Positions 47,248 through 57,719 of a stretch of 64,000 bases of DNA are shown in pieces. Location: positions 100,707,022 to 100,771,021 of the forward strand of contig NC_089492.1 of NCBI RefSeq assembly GCF_036850765.1, given 5' to 3'. Origin of the DNA: Saccopteryx bilineata. Its lineage: Eukaryota > Chordata > Mammalia > Chiroptera > Emballonuridae. A program made the translations under genes and the position numbers. How positions within the stretch are numbered: position 1 is the stretch's first letter; every line of letters starts with the position of its first letter. The notes below the pieces were generated by a model that saw only the letters and a program-made list of their open reading frames with translations, was not told where the DNA came from and did not search any database.

Positions 47248-47312
47248 ACACCCAGTTTTTTGACCCCAAGTTTTTCGGTGGAAATGTGCATCTTATATAT
47301 GGGGAATTGCGG
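47248..47312. mobile_element. MITE (TATAAGAC family), right half
   Basis: ACACCCAGTTTTTTGACCCC, AAGTTTTTCGGTGGAAATGT, ATCTTATATATGGGGAATTG, CGG: the remaining end of the MITE that begins at 37916. Its first 14 bases repeat GCACCTAGTTTTTT (38066-38079) with two differences. Confidence 0.88.
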
Positions 47313-47314
47313 TA

Positions 47315-49003
47315 AGTGGACCTAGATATTCAAAATGACATTGATAAAGGAGGATTAAGTTGGAGGATTCACACTGCCTGATTACAAGGATTGCTATAAA
47401 GCTGCCGTAACTCAGATAATGTGCTTTTGGTGTCCAGGTATACATACTAGAGGGTCTAGGAATAGTCAATGCAAGTATGTTAACACCTACAAGTCCTTTG
47501 ATTTTTCACAAACTTGACACAGTTCAGTGGGGGAAAGGAAAGTCTTTTCAACAAACGGGTCTGGAACGAATGCATAGCTGGCCCTCTTATCTCGTGCCAC
47601 ACAAAAATAAACTTGAATCGCAGACTTGAAGGCTATAAAATTTCTAGATACAGACGTTGGAGGAAATCTTTGTCATCCTGGGTGAGGCAAAGCTCAGATA
47701 AGAACTACTACTCTTCAAAGACACTTAAGAAAATGAATAGGCAAATGTTAGGCAAAATATCTGATAAAGTACTTGCATTTATAATAGACAAATTTTAGGA
47801 TGAGGTAAAATATTGAAAAATTGAACAAGCATTTCACCAAGGAAGATAGACAAGGGGCAAGCTAACACCAATGCTCAAAGTTATGATTCATTAAGGAATG
47901 CAAATTGTAACACCACTATAGCTCATTACAGTGATGGAAGTTACATAGACTGGTATTGCCAATTGTCAGCAATAACGTGGAGCAGCACACACAGTTGTTA
48001 ATAATGTAGAACACACACAGTGCTCATGGGAAGGTAAAAAGGTCCAACCACTTTAGAAAACAGTTTTGACAGTTTCTTATAAACTTAATATTATACTAAC
48101 TTGATGACCCAGCAATTCCACTTCTCAATTTTAACCAAGAGAAATGAAAACATGTCCACACAAAAATGTGTCAATGAATGTTTATAAGCACTTTATAATA
48201 GTCAAGAATTGGAAATACCTCACCCTGGCCGGTTGGCTCAGTGGTAGAGCATCGGCCTGGCTTGCGGAAGTCCCGGGTTCAATTCCCGGCCAGGGCACAC
48301 AGGAGAGGCGCCCATCTGCTTCTCCACCCCTCCCCCTCTCCTTCCTCTCTGTCTCTCTCTTCCCCTCCCACAGCTGAGGCTTCACTGGGGCAAAAGATGG
48401 CCCGGGCGCTGGGGATGGCTCCTTGGCCTCTGCCCCAGGCACTAGAATGGCTCTGGTCACAACAGAGCAACGCCCCGGATGGGCAGAGCATTGCCCCCTG
48501 GTGGGTGTGTCGGGTGGATCCCGGTTGGGCACATGCGGGAGTCTGTCTGACTGCCTCCCTGTTTCCAGCTTTAGAAAAATACAAAAAAAAAAAAAAAAAA
48601 GAATTGGAAATACCTCAAAAGCCCATCATCTGGTGAAAGGATAAACCACATTCATACAATGTCATTTAGTAATAAAAAGGAACAAACTACTCTTCATGCA
48701 ACACCATGGGTGAATCTCAAAAGCATTTTGCTAAATGAAAGCAGATACACAAAAGACTACATACTGTATGATTCCATTTTCTGAAAGTCAAGAAATGGCA
48801 AAATCACAGTAACAGCAGATCAGTAGTTGCCAAAGACTGGGTATATGGAAAGGGACTGACCGCAGAGGGACATGAGGGAACTTCTCGGAGTGATGAGACT
48901 GTACAGTATATATCATGATTGTGGTGGTGGTTACCTAATTGTCAAAACTCTTCAAATTATACACCTAAAACTGTTATGTATTTTATACCTCATTAATCCA
49001 CAC
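47315..49003 (+). repeat. Ancient L1, 3' portion of the split copy
   Basis: Continues the 35605-37913 element: GTGGACCTAGATATTCAAAA, TTGGAGGATTCACACTGCCT, GATGACCCAGCAATTCCACT, AAGAATTGGAAATACCTCA, then CAAATTATACACCTAAAACT and TTTTATACCTCATTAATCC, the 3' terminus. A SINE-L splits it at 48223-48598. Confidence 0.88.
48223..48598 (+). mobile_element. SINE-L insertion with perfect 19-bp duplication
   Basis: Head CCCTGGCCGGTTGGCTCAGT, full body, A18-type tail. AAGAATTGGAAATACCTCA at 48204-48222 and 48599-48617 is identical. Confidence 0.96.
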
Positions 49004-49046
49004 TTTATTTTTTTAAAGATTTTATTTATTCACTGTAGAGGGAAGG

Positions 49047-49078
<32 letters not shown>

Positions 49079-49624
49079 GAGGAGCATGAAGCATCAACTC
49101 CCATATGTGCCTTGACCAGGCAAGCCCAGGGTTTTTTTTTTGTTTTTTTTTTGTTTTTTTTTTTGTATTTTTCTGAAGCTGGAAACGGGGAGAGACAGTC
49201 AGACAGACACCCACATGCGCCCGACCGGGGTCCACCCCGCACGCCCACCAGGGGCGACGCTCTGCCCACCAGGGGGGGATGCTCTGCCCCTCTGGGGCGT
49301 CGCTCTGCCGCGACCAGAGCCACTCTAGCACCTGGGGCAGAGGCCAAGGAGCCATCCCCAGTGCCCGGGCCATCTTTGCTCCAATGGAGCCTTGGCTGCG
49401 GGAGGGGAAAAGAGACAGAGAGGAAGGGGGGGTGGGGGGTGGAGAAGCAAATGGGCGCTTCTCCTGTGTGCCCTGGCCGGGAATCGAACCCGGGTCCCCC
49501 GCACGCCAGGCTGACGCTCTACCGCTGAGCCAACCGGCCAGGGCCAAGCCCAGGGTTTTGAATCGGCAACCTCAGCAGTGTTTCCAGGTCGACGCTTTAT
49601 CCACTGCGCCACCACAGGTCAGGC
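49004..49624 (-). mobile_element. SINE-S insertion split by a SINE-L
   Basis: Antisense SINE-S: AAAGATTTTATTTATTCACT with a (GA)n tract on the left, ending CCACCACAGGTCAGGC on the right, with 49136-49544 occupied by a SINE-L. TAATCC flanks at 48994-48999 and 49625-49630. Confidence 0.94.
49136..49544 (-). mobile_element. SINE-L insertion inside a SINE-S
   Basis: Near-consensus antisense SINE-L. CAAGCCCAGGGTTTT at 49121-49135 and 49545-49559 is a perfect duplication of SINE-S sequence. Confidence 0.96.
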
Positions 49625-49729
49625 TAATCCGTATTTTAAAAGAGAATGAAAATGTCTGAATATAGATTTGGGTTTATGGGAATTCACTGTAAAATTCTTT
49701 CAAATCTGTTTCAATACTTTCCACTATAA

Positions 49730-50477
49730 CAGCGGTCCCCAAACTACGGCCCGCGGGCCGCATGCAGCCCCCTGAGGCCATTTATCCGGCCCCCACTGCA
49801 CTTCCAGAAGGGGCACCTCTTTCATTGGTGGTCAGTGAGAGGAGCATAGTTCCCATTGAAATACTGGTCAGTTTGTTGATTTAAATTTACTTGTTCTTTA
49901 TTTTAAATATTGTATTTGTTCCCGTTTTGTTTTTTTACTTTAAAATAAGATACGTGCAGTGTGCATAAGGATTTGTTCATAGTTTTTTTTTTTTTCTTTT
50001 TCTTTTTTTGCATTTTTCTGAAGCTGGAAACAGGGAGAGACAGTCAGACAGACTCCCGCATGTGCCTGACCAGGATCCACCCGGCACGCCCACCATGGGG
50101 CCACGCTCTGCCCACCAGGGGCGATGGTCTGCCCATCCTGGGCGTCACTCTGCCGCAACCAGAGCCACTCTAGCGCCTGGGGCAGAGGCCAAGGAGCCAT
50201 CCCCAGCGCCTGGGCCATCTTTGCTCCAATGGAGCCTTGGTTGCGGGAGGGGAAGAGAGAGACAGAGAGGAAGGCGCGGCGGAGGGGTGGAGAAGCAAAT
50301 GGGCGCTTCTCCTGTGTGCCCTGGCCGGGAATCAAACCCGGGTCCTCCGCACGCTAGGCTGACGCTCTACCGCTGAGCCAACCGGCCAGGGCCATAGTTT
50401 TTTTTTTATAGTCCGGCCCTCCAACGGTCTGAGGGACAGTGAACTGGCCCCCTGTGTAAAAAGTTTGGGGACCCCTG
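49730..50477. mobile_element. hAT-type element with perfect 8-bp duplication, split by a SINE-L
   Basis: Terminal inverted repeats CAGCGGTCCCCAAACT and, reversed, CAGGGGTCCCCAAACT. Identical octamers CACTATAA lie at 49722-49729 and 50478-50485. Sub-terminal CGGCCCGCGGGCCGCATG is itself palindromic. Without the SINE it is roughly 340 bp and non-coding, with internal TTTTAAATATTGTATTTGTT. Confidence 0.95.
49993..50392 (-). mobile_element. SINE-L insertion inside the hAT element
   Basis: Near-consensus antisense SINE-L. CATAGTTTTTTTTTT repeats at the left (from 49978) and right (from 50393), a duplication of hAT sequence. Confidence 0.95.
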
Positions 50478-50485
50478 CACTATAA

Positions 50486-51000
50486 CATATTTCAAAAGAT
50501 TGGAGCTTGAAATGAAATTCACAAGAGAAGAATGTTCCAAAATTTTATGCCTAGGTTACATTTCACCTGGGCCCTTCTAAGTAATCTGTCTGGGGTAAGT
50601 AGCACCAGGGATTTACTATTTATGCATTTATTTAGTAGTTTTGTGTACTATATATGAATGTATTTATTATCTGATTAATGTTTTCTTGAACAGCTGCTGG
50701 GATGATGGTGGGCTGGAGCAAGGAATAAGCTTTGCTAAACAGTCTATTTATATGGGCTGATTTATATGATATTGATGGATATAAATGGATTATGGTCACT
50801 TTATTATATAATCCCATCTGCTACCCTCCCCTAACAATCAGAAAGACTTACTGACAGAATTTATGAATAGAACACTGTTGGCTTTGTGGTACAAAGGTAT
50901 ATTGGCTTAGGGTGACATCCTTTGAGACTTTTAAAGTGATAACTTTTTTGGTAATAATCCCTTAACATATCTATTTATTGCTCTTTATTCTGTAGATCAT
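50486..51000. other. Intergenic stretch, no recognisable element
   Basis: AT-rich sequence with no gene or repeat that I can identify. Confidence 0.4.
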
Positions 51001-51002
51001 GG

Positions 51003-51215
51003 GTCAACAAAGTTTGTCTGCAGAGAGCCAGAGAGGAAATATTTTAGGCTCAGAGGGCCATGTGATCTGTGTTTCTCAACTTGTCTGCTGTACAAAGCAG
51101 CCACAGATAACACCGAAACAAATGCAAGTGGTTGTATTGCAATGAAACTTTATTTACAGAAAGATATATTGGGCTGTATTTGACCTGGAACGAAATATGA
51201 CCCTGGCAGTAGCTA
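51003..51215. repeat. Ancient hAT-type MITE
   Basis: GGGTCAACAAAGTTTGTCTG, GGAAATATTTTAGGCTCAGA, GGGCCATGTGATCTGTG and CAATGAAACTTTATTTACAG follow the order of a common mammalian hAT-Charlie MITE. The exact family name is not certain. Confidence 0.6.
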
Positions 51216-51591
51216 TAAACATCCCTTACACAAATCTGCTAGTTGGTATGAAAGGTAATTATATAGTCAAAGGATAAAAGTAGTTCTGTGAAAAGAATTA
51301 ATAATGATAACAATGGAGTGCAGGACATGCCACCCCAAAACATGGCTCCTTGGCATATTGAATATTTCAAGCAGAGGAATTTGAGAGATGGCATGTGCAG
51401 GAAGAACTTTCTGGCTCTTCCTCAAAGCAGGTCGAAAAACCCTTTTGTGAGAAATTTACGCCCTCTCCCCATACCAAAAGGGAAGGAGCAGCCTCATCTC
51501 TCAAGACACAGAAACCTAATGAACTGTAGCTTTGCTAAGATTTCCCCAATTTACTATACTTACCTTATACCCTTTGTCCTGTTACATCTTT

Positions 51592-51840
51592 TTTTTTAAT
51601 CAATTCTTTGTTGTGGCACCTTAATTGTTCACTGATTGCTTTCTTATATGTTACTTGGCCAGGGGGGCTACAGGAGACCAAGTCACCCCCTTGCTCAAGC
51701 CAGCAACCTTGGGCTCAAGCTGGTGAGCCTTGCTCAGATCAGATGAGCCCACACTCTAAACAGAGACCTTGGGGTTTTGAACCTGGGTCCTCCCCATCCC
51801 AGTCCAATGCTTTATTCACTGTGCCACCACCTGGTCAGGC
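51592..51840 (-). mobile_element. SINE-M insertion
   Basis: Antisense copy ending CACCACCTGGTCAGGC. TGTCCTGTTACATCTTT and TGTCCTGTTATATCTTT flank it (one mismatch). Confidence 0.93.
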
Positions 51841-51925
51841 TGTCCTGTTATATCTTTACACAGCTTTCCATTCTTCATCAAATCTAGCATAAAAACATTT
51901 AGGATTAAGTATTATTTCAATTCTT

Positions 51926-52093
51926 TTTAAAAAACTTTATTGATTGATTTTAGAGAGAGAGAGAGAGAGAAAGTTGTTCCACTTGCTAATGCACTCATTG
52001 GTTGAATCTTGTATGTGACCTGATCAGGAATCGAACCCACAACCTTGGCATCCCGGGACAATGCTCTAACCAGCAGTTACTTAACTGGTGCTT
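51926..52093 (-). mobile_element. SINE-D insertion
   Basis: Antisense: AAAACTTTATTGATTGATTT tail, GGAATCGAACCCACAACCTT B-box region, CAGTTACTTAACTGGTG head. TTCAATTCTT occurs on both sides. Confidence 0.88.
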
Positions 52094-52115
52094 TCTTCAA
52101 TTCTTCATTTCTTTT

Positions 52116-52256
52116 CCCCCCCTTTTTTTTTTAAAGCAAGAGAGACAGAGAGAGAGGGAGAGAGACAGACAGACAAGGACAGACCGGAAGAGAGAGAGAG
52201 AAGCATCAAGTCATCCAGGCTAACACACTATCTACTCTGCCATCGTCTGGTCAGGC
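52116..52256 (-). mobile_element. SINE-M fragment
   Basis: Antisense, internally deleted SINE-M: (GA)n-rich tail then CTGCCATCGTCTGGTCAGGC. TCTTCATTTCTTTT at 52102-52115 and 52257-52270 is identical, so this short form inserted as such. Confidence 0.92.
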
Positions 52257-52280
52257 TCTTCATTTCTTTTTGAGCATGTG

Positions 52281-52793
52281 TGTCGCGAACCTGCGTGACT
52301 AGTATATTCAGGTCCCGAGCGAGATCGGTGCAGAATTAAGAAAAATACACTTAAAGAATTAAAGAATAAAAGATGGGGACGGGAGGGTTCTGCAATTACT
52401 GCTGACAGAAACAGTCCGCCCCTCCTAGCAGAAAACATGGCCGCCCTCAAAATACCATCTTCCTTTATTTACAGGACAAAGTGGGACATTAGCAAATCAA
52501 TGACTTTTATGATTACAGTTTCCAAGGCAACCCAAGAATTCTACCAAGTGCAGAAAACCCCCACGAATACATAAACATCCTAACTTTACACAAAGAAGCC
52601 AGTCTTTCCTTCCAGGGAACATGGTGGGGGGCAGGATGAGCATCAGAGCTAACATGGAGGTGTGGGGAAGGGCACAGCTTTTTGCAAGCAAGGTGGAGGG
52701 TTGGGCAGACTGTCAGCTTAGGCCAGTTCCCCACACCTCTGTCCCCCAGAAATCCAAACTTGAAAAACCCTGTTGATTTTTCGGTCCCTGACA
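52281..52793 (-). mobile_element. Solo LTR of a class II-type endogenous retrovirus
   Basis: 513 bp bounded by TGTC (52281) and GACA (52793) inverted termini. Direct hexamers CATGTG lie at 52275-52280 and 52794-52799. Read on the minus strand it starts TGTCAGGGACCG and ends GGTTCGCGACA. A polyadenylation signal AATAAA (minus) is at 52464-52469. A 6-bp duplication is the usual signature of class II (betaretrovirus-like) integration. No internal viral sequence adjoins it, so it arose by LTR-LTR recombination. Confidence 0.9.
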
Positions 52794-52941
52794 CATGTGC
52801 ACATAAAACTTGTATTAAAGAAATTTGTTTGCTTTTCTCTTGTTAACTTATCTTTCATTATAGGGTCTCAGTCAAGAACTTAACATTAAGGGTACAGGAA
52901 AAAAATATTTTTCCTCCCCTGCAATAAAAAACTCTTTATCA

Positions 52942-53157
52942 GCCTGACCTGTGGTGGCGCAGTGGATAAAGCCTTGACCTGGAATGCTGAGGTTGCCGGT
53001 TTGAAACCCTGGGCTTGCCTGGTCAAGGCACATATGGGAGTTGATGCCTCCTGCTCCTTCCCTACCTTCTCTCTCTCTCTCTCTTCTCTGAAATGAATAA
53101 ATAAAATAAAAAGAATTAAAAAAAAAAAGACGACTACTGTTTAAAAAAAAACAACCA
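52942..53157 (+). mobile_element. SINE-S insertion with extended tail
   Basis: Head GCCTGACCTGTGGTGGCGCA. The tail holds an unusual GACGACTACTGTTT between two A-rich runs. AAAAACTCTTTATCAG is duplicated on both sides (about 52926-52942 and 53160-53175). Confidence 0.92.
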
Positions 53158-53543
53158 AAAAAAACTCTTTATCAGAAAGCTCCATATCTGAAAATCAGGG
53201 TAACCATATTCTGGACTTTGTATGATTAAATAGTATACAAAAATCTCTGATTTCTAGAAAATATTAAGATATTTGTTGAAGGTAGTTTGCAAAATCTTTT
53301 ATGTATTTGATTATGCCTTTGCTTTATAAAGTATACTTTAGTTATAGATGTAAAATTCAGAGAATAGGTTTTGCTTTGTTTTCCTATTCTTTGATATGAT
53401 ACTTTTTAAATTTTTATCAAGTAACCAAAGATGACTACTATTTTAGTTAAAACATTCCAACAAACCAAATTCACTCGTATAGAATATTTAGTTCCACTAT
53501 TTTACATTCTTGGTAGTAAGAAGTAGATAACAAAACTAACATC

Positions 53544-53859
53544 CTTTTCTTTCTTTTTTTTTTTAGAGTCAGAGAGGGGGATAGACAGACAGGAACGGAG
53601 AGAGATGAGAAGCATCAATCATCAGTTTTTCATTGCAACACCTTAGTAGTTCATTGATTGCTTTCTCATATGTGCCTTGACCGTGGGGCTACAGCAGACC
53701 AAGTAACCCCTTGCTCAAGCCAGCGACTGTGGGTCCAAGCTGGCGAGCATTGCTCAAACCAGATGAGCCCGTGCTCAAGTTGGCGACTTCGGGGTCTCGA
53801 ACCTGGGTCCTCCGCATCCCAGTTCGAGGCTCTATCCACTGTGCCACTGCCTGGTCAGC
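53544..53859 (-). mobile_element. SINE-M insertion
   Basis: Antisense copy with CAAAACTAACATC duplicated at 53531-53543 and 53860-53872. Confidence 0.95.
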
Positions 53860-53872
53860 CAAAACTAACATC

Positions 53873-54879
53873 TTTGATTAGCTTATATGATTTGTGGTGC
53901 TCCCCATATTAGTTAATTTCCCCCAATTTAAAACAGACTTACTAATTAAGGACTTCCAAAGGATCAATTATGATTCAAGTAATGGTACTATCATTAAATA
54001 GAACTTAGAAGAGCTAACAGTCCTTGTCCTCATGGTCTTATTCCAATTAAACAAAGATATGTTTTTATAGTGGAAGTAGAAGAACTAAAAACAAAAAGGA
54101 TATGTTTGTTGATATTATTATGCTCTGCTGCTTCTAGTATCTTCCTATTTAGTATTTACTAACAAAGAGAACTAATACATATTTCTTTTTGAATGAGAGA
54201 AGTTTCTAGTTATCTTTTGGGATTGAGATATTGCCTCCAAGAGGATCATCTATGTTTTGTAACAAATAATTTGAGAAGTTTCCTTTAGTTATGTAAATGT
54301 AGTGGGTAGACCCTATTGCCCTGATACCTAATAGTAATTGTTATTATTACATAATAACAATTTTTATTTATAACATAGCTTCACTATGCAAAGCTTTTTG
54401 CCTAGGAAGGGAGCCAACCAATCTTTCCAAGAGGAGCCTAAGGCCACTGGCAGGTGGTTTGTGAATGCTACTCAATGTAATTTTAAACATTTTTTTTTAT
54501 TTTAAACATTTTTTTATTTGATTACATTTTATTTATTGCAGGTGATCTCCTAGGTCCTATCTCCAACAAGATTCTGAATGTGGATGATGGGCAAAGCTCT
54601 GTCATTGTGATAGGTACAATTCTTAGCCCTCTAAGACAGAAGACCAAATAAAATCACATTTTTAAATAACTGCCATTGTAAAGAGGAATATGCACGTGAA
54701 TAACACAGACAGGAGTTCTGGGAGGACTAGATCAGTGTGCCCTGGACTGGTGTTGGCAGGGTGCCAGGGGAGGCTGGTGGAGCAGGTTTGGAAGGGAGCC
54801 AAGAGCAGACATCAGGTGCGAGGTGTTCAGTGCTGAGTTCCGATGGGCCTCAGTGGTTGACTGGATCAGAGGGCCTGAT
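53873..54879. other. Intergenic stretch, no recognised gene
   Basis: No splice-bounded coding segment was seen. The right part grades into L2-like sequence. Confidence 0.4.
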
Positions 54880-55040
54880 TTGGAGATAATACAAGAGAAG
54901 TGAGATTAGAAATGTAGTGTGGGCATAGATTGCAGATTAGGCTTCCAGACTAAGATATTTGGACTCGTTCTCTATGAGAAGCCATTGACAGCTTTGGAGT
55001 GTTTTGGGAAGATGAACAGTCTGACGGATTAGGTAGTGTA
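54880..55040 (+). repeat. L2-like ancient LINE fragment
   Basis: ATTTGGACTCGTTCTCTATG, AGAAGCCATTGACAGCTTTG, GAGTGTTTTGGGAAGATGAA follow the L2 3' order. Confidence 0.55.
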
Positions 55041-55249
55041 ACTGGGCTTTATTTTAAAAAGACACATTCACAATGGCTTTATGTACCTACCTCGTTGTGG
55101 GTAAAGGAATATCCTTAAAGTATGACACGTATGTCCTCAGAGACCCTGACCCAGTGCCCAAAGCCATGCCAACTGTTTCCTGACTGAGTGAGGCCTTCCT
55201 GAGAAAGTGTCCATTAAGGATCTGGGATAGGAGGGGAGATTACAAAGGG

Positions 55250-55400
55250 TTAGGAAGAAACATTTGCAAGTGATGGACATGTTCAGTATTTTGACTGCTG
55301 ATGCTTTCCTGGGTGTATACACAATGTAAAAGCTTATCAAATTATATGCTTTAAATGAGTACAGTTTCTTGTATGTCAGTTAACCCTCAATAAAGAGCAT
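55250..55400 (+). repeat. L1 3' terminus, sense
   Basis: ATGGACATGTTCAGTATTTT, TGGGTGTATACACAATGTAA, TGAGTACAGTTTCTTGTATG and CCTCAATAAAG are the typical end of an older L1. Confidence 0.65.
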
Positions 55401-55416
55401 GGTTTTTGGTGTTTTT

Positions 55417-55797
55417 TTTTTTTGTTTTTTTTTTGTATTTTTCTGAAGTTGGAAACAGAGAGGCAGTCAGAGAGACTCCTGCATGCGCCTGACCGGGATC
55501 CACCTGGCATGCCCACCAGGGAGCGAGAGCGATGCTCTGCCCATCTGGGCCATTGTTCCGTTGCAATCAGAGCCATTCTAGCGCCTGAGGCAGAGGCCAT
55601 AGAGCCATCCTCAGCGCCTGGGCCAACTTTGCTCCAATGGAGCCTTGGCTGTGGGAGGGGAAGAGAGAGACAGAGAGGGGAGAGGGGGAGGGGTGGAGAA
55701 GCAGATGGGTGCTTCTCCTGTGTGCCCTGGCTGGGAATCAAATCTGGGACTCCTGCACGCCAGGCCGACGCTCTACCACTGAGCCACCGGCCAGGGC
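55417..55797 (-). mobile_element. SINE-L insertion
   Basis: Antisense copy ending GAGCCACCGGCCAGGGC. GGTTTTTGGT flanks on both sides (55401-55410 and 55798-55807). Confidence 0.94.
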
Positions 55798-55849
55798 GGT
55801 TTTTGGTTTTTTCAGAGGAAGTTTGGGAGAGGGGAGAATGAAGAATTAA

Positions 55850-55973
55850 CTAGTTATTTCACTTAGTTGTTCCATTTATTTGTGTACTTCTACATGCCCT
55901 GACCTGGTGTCAAACCCACAACCTCTGGTGTGCCAGGTTGATGCTTTATCCATTGAGGCACCTGGCCAGGGTA
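55850..55973 (-). mobile_element. SINE-D fragment
   Basis: Antisense: GTGTCAAACCCACAACCTCT B-box region and GAGGCACCTGGCCAGGG head. Confidence 0.85.
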
Positions 55974-56286
55974 ATAGAGCTGGGGTAAAGGCCAAAACTA
56001 AAAAGTAACCCAACTAGTTATTAATTAATTTCATGACAGGATAGTGGTTGAGGGACATTTGGCTGACCAGGGCAGAGCTCCCTGGAACCCATGTGCTCAT
56101 GCATCTGTGGTTACTTGTCTGGCTGCCTGGGGACTGACTAGTCCAGAAGACCCTGGAAGGGGAGATTCTACACTACTTCACACATCTCCCACATTCTTTT
56201 CCCAGATTCCTGAAGTAGGTTAACCTGGGCATACTCTCATGGGAGTGGCTGGGTCCAAAAGAAAAGCAGAAATGCACAGCCTTTTT

Positions 56287-56680
56287 TTTTTTTTTTTTGT
56301 ATTTTTCTGAAGCTGGAAACGGGGAGAGACAGTCAGACAGACTCCCGCATGCGCTGGACCGGGATCCACCCGACATGCCCACCAGGGGCGAGGCTCTGCC
56401 CACCAGGAGGGGATGCTCTGCCCCTCCAGGGCGTCGCTCTGCTGCGACCAGAGCCACTCTAGCACCTGGGGCAGAGGCCAAGGAGCCATCCCCAGCACCC
56501 GGGCCATCTTTGCTCCAATGGAGCCTTGGCTGCAGGAGGGGAAGAGAGAGACAGAGAGGAAGGGGGGGGGAGGTTGGAGAAGCAAATGGGCGCTTCTCCT
56601 GTGTGCCCTGGCCGGGAATCGAAACCGGGTCCCCCGCACGCCAGGCCGATGCTCTACCACTGAGCCAACCGGCCAGGGCC
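56287..56680 (-). mobile_element. SINE-L insertion with perfect duplication
   Basis: Near-consensus antisense SINE-L. TGCACAGCCTTTTT occurs at 56273-56286 and 56681-56694. Confidence 0.95.
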
Positions 56681-56870
56681 TGCACAGCCTTTTTAAAGTC
56701 TGTGTCAAGTTTGTTTTTGTTCCATTGGCCAAAACAAGCCACGTGGCTGCACCTGGACTCTGTGTTAAGGCATTAAGAAATTATGGGGCAAAAAGCATAT
56801 ATGAGGATTCCAGTAATTGGGCTATCAATACAATTAATCTTTTACATACTTTAATGATGTTTTAATTTAG

Positions 56871-57225
56871 ATTTACTTATTTATTTCTCCTTTCAAGTGA
56901 AAGAAGGGGAGATAGTGAGACAGACTCCCAAATGTGCCCCAACCAGTATCCACCCAACAACCACATCTAGGGCTAATGCATGATTCAACTGAGCTATTTT
57001 TAGTGCCTGAGGCTGATGTACTCAGACAACTGAGCTATCCTTAGCACCTGAGGAACTGCTTAAACCAATTGAGCCAGAGGCTGCAGGAGGGGAAGGGGGA
57101 GAGAAGGGGAAGAGGGAGGGAGAGAGAAGCATATGGTCCCTTCTCTTGTATGTCCTGACTGTGAATTGAACCAGAGACATCCATATGCCAGGCTGACGCT
57201 CCATCCACTGAGCCACTGGCCAGGT
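56871..57225 (-). mobile_element. SINE-L insertion (old, diverged)
   Basis: Antisense SINE-L with GAGACAGACTCCCAAATGTG, CTTCTCTTGTATGTCCTGAC and the head complement GAGCCACTGGCCAGG. Older than neighbouring copies. It lies just upstream of the MED19 pseudogene. Confidence 0.85.
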
Positions 57226-57261
57226 TGGATTTCTTTAATTCCATCAAGAAGGTACTTTTAG

Positions 57262-57719
57262 ATGGAGAATTTGACAGCGCTGTTTGGTGCTCAGGCTGAC
57301 CCACCACTGCCCCTAACGGCACTCAACTTCTCAACTTTGGACCAGGAAACACAGCACCCTTACCACCCCCTCCTCCAGGCAGGGACCCCACACAGCTCCA
57401 CCCTCCACTGTGGCCATGGCCCCTCCTAGTGCCAACAAGTCAGCAGCTGGTTGTGGCCCCTTCTGCCTAATGCCAGCACTGCCCTCTGATGCATGTTCAG
57501 CCTCCCAAGAAGAAGAATAAGCACAAGCACAAACAGAGCCATACCCAGGAACCTGTCCCCTCAGACACCATCTGATTCAGATCCCAAGAAAAAGAGAAAA
57601 AAGAAGAGGATTCTGAATGGAAAAGGAAGAAGAAAGAGAAGAAAAAGAAGAACCGACAGAATCCAGACCACCCTGGTTTGGGCATATGGGCAATTCTCAG
57701 CAGCAGCAGCCTCTGCTAA
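57262..57719 (+). pseudogene. MED19: MED19 processed pseudogene, internally deleted and frameshifted
   Basis: MED19 is a subunit of the Mediator complex that bridges activators and RNA polymerase II. Here ATG at 57262 begins MENLTALFGAQADPPLPLTA, matching the MED19 N-terminus, followed by a Pro-rich low-complexity stretch. Near 57484 the sequence jumps from the CGPF-like segment straight to LMHVQPPKKKNKHKHKQ, the basic C-terminal region, so roughly 90 codons of the conserved middle are missing. A frameshift follows (TPSDSDPKKKRKKK is in another frame), and the Ser-rich end finishes at TAA 57717-57719. It is 458 nt versus about 735 nt for the 244-residue parent. It is intronless and decayed, hence a retrocopy. 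Confidence 0.88.

Noticed and set aside
49026..49547. Long open frames (100-270 codons) with recurring peptides such as LAGWLSGRASAWRAG, seen at many loci (e.g. 12912-13319, 48241-48636, 56173-56742)
   Set aside because: They are both-strand translations of SINE-L copies, whose GC-rich body happens to lack stops. No start context, splicing or conservation supports protein coding.
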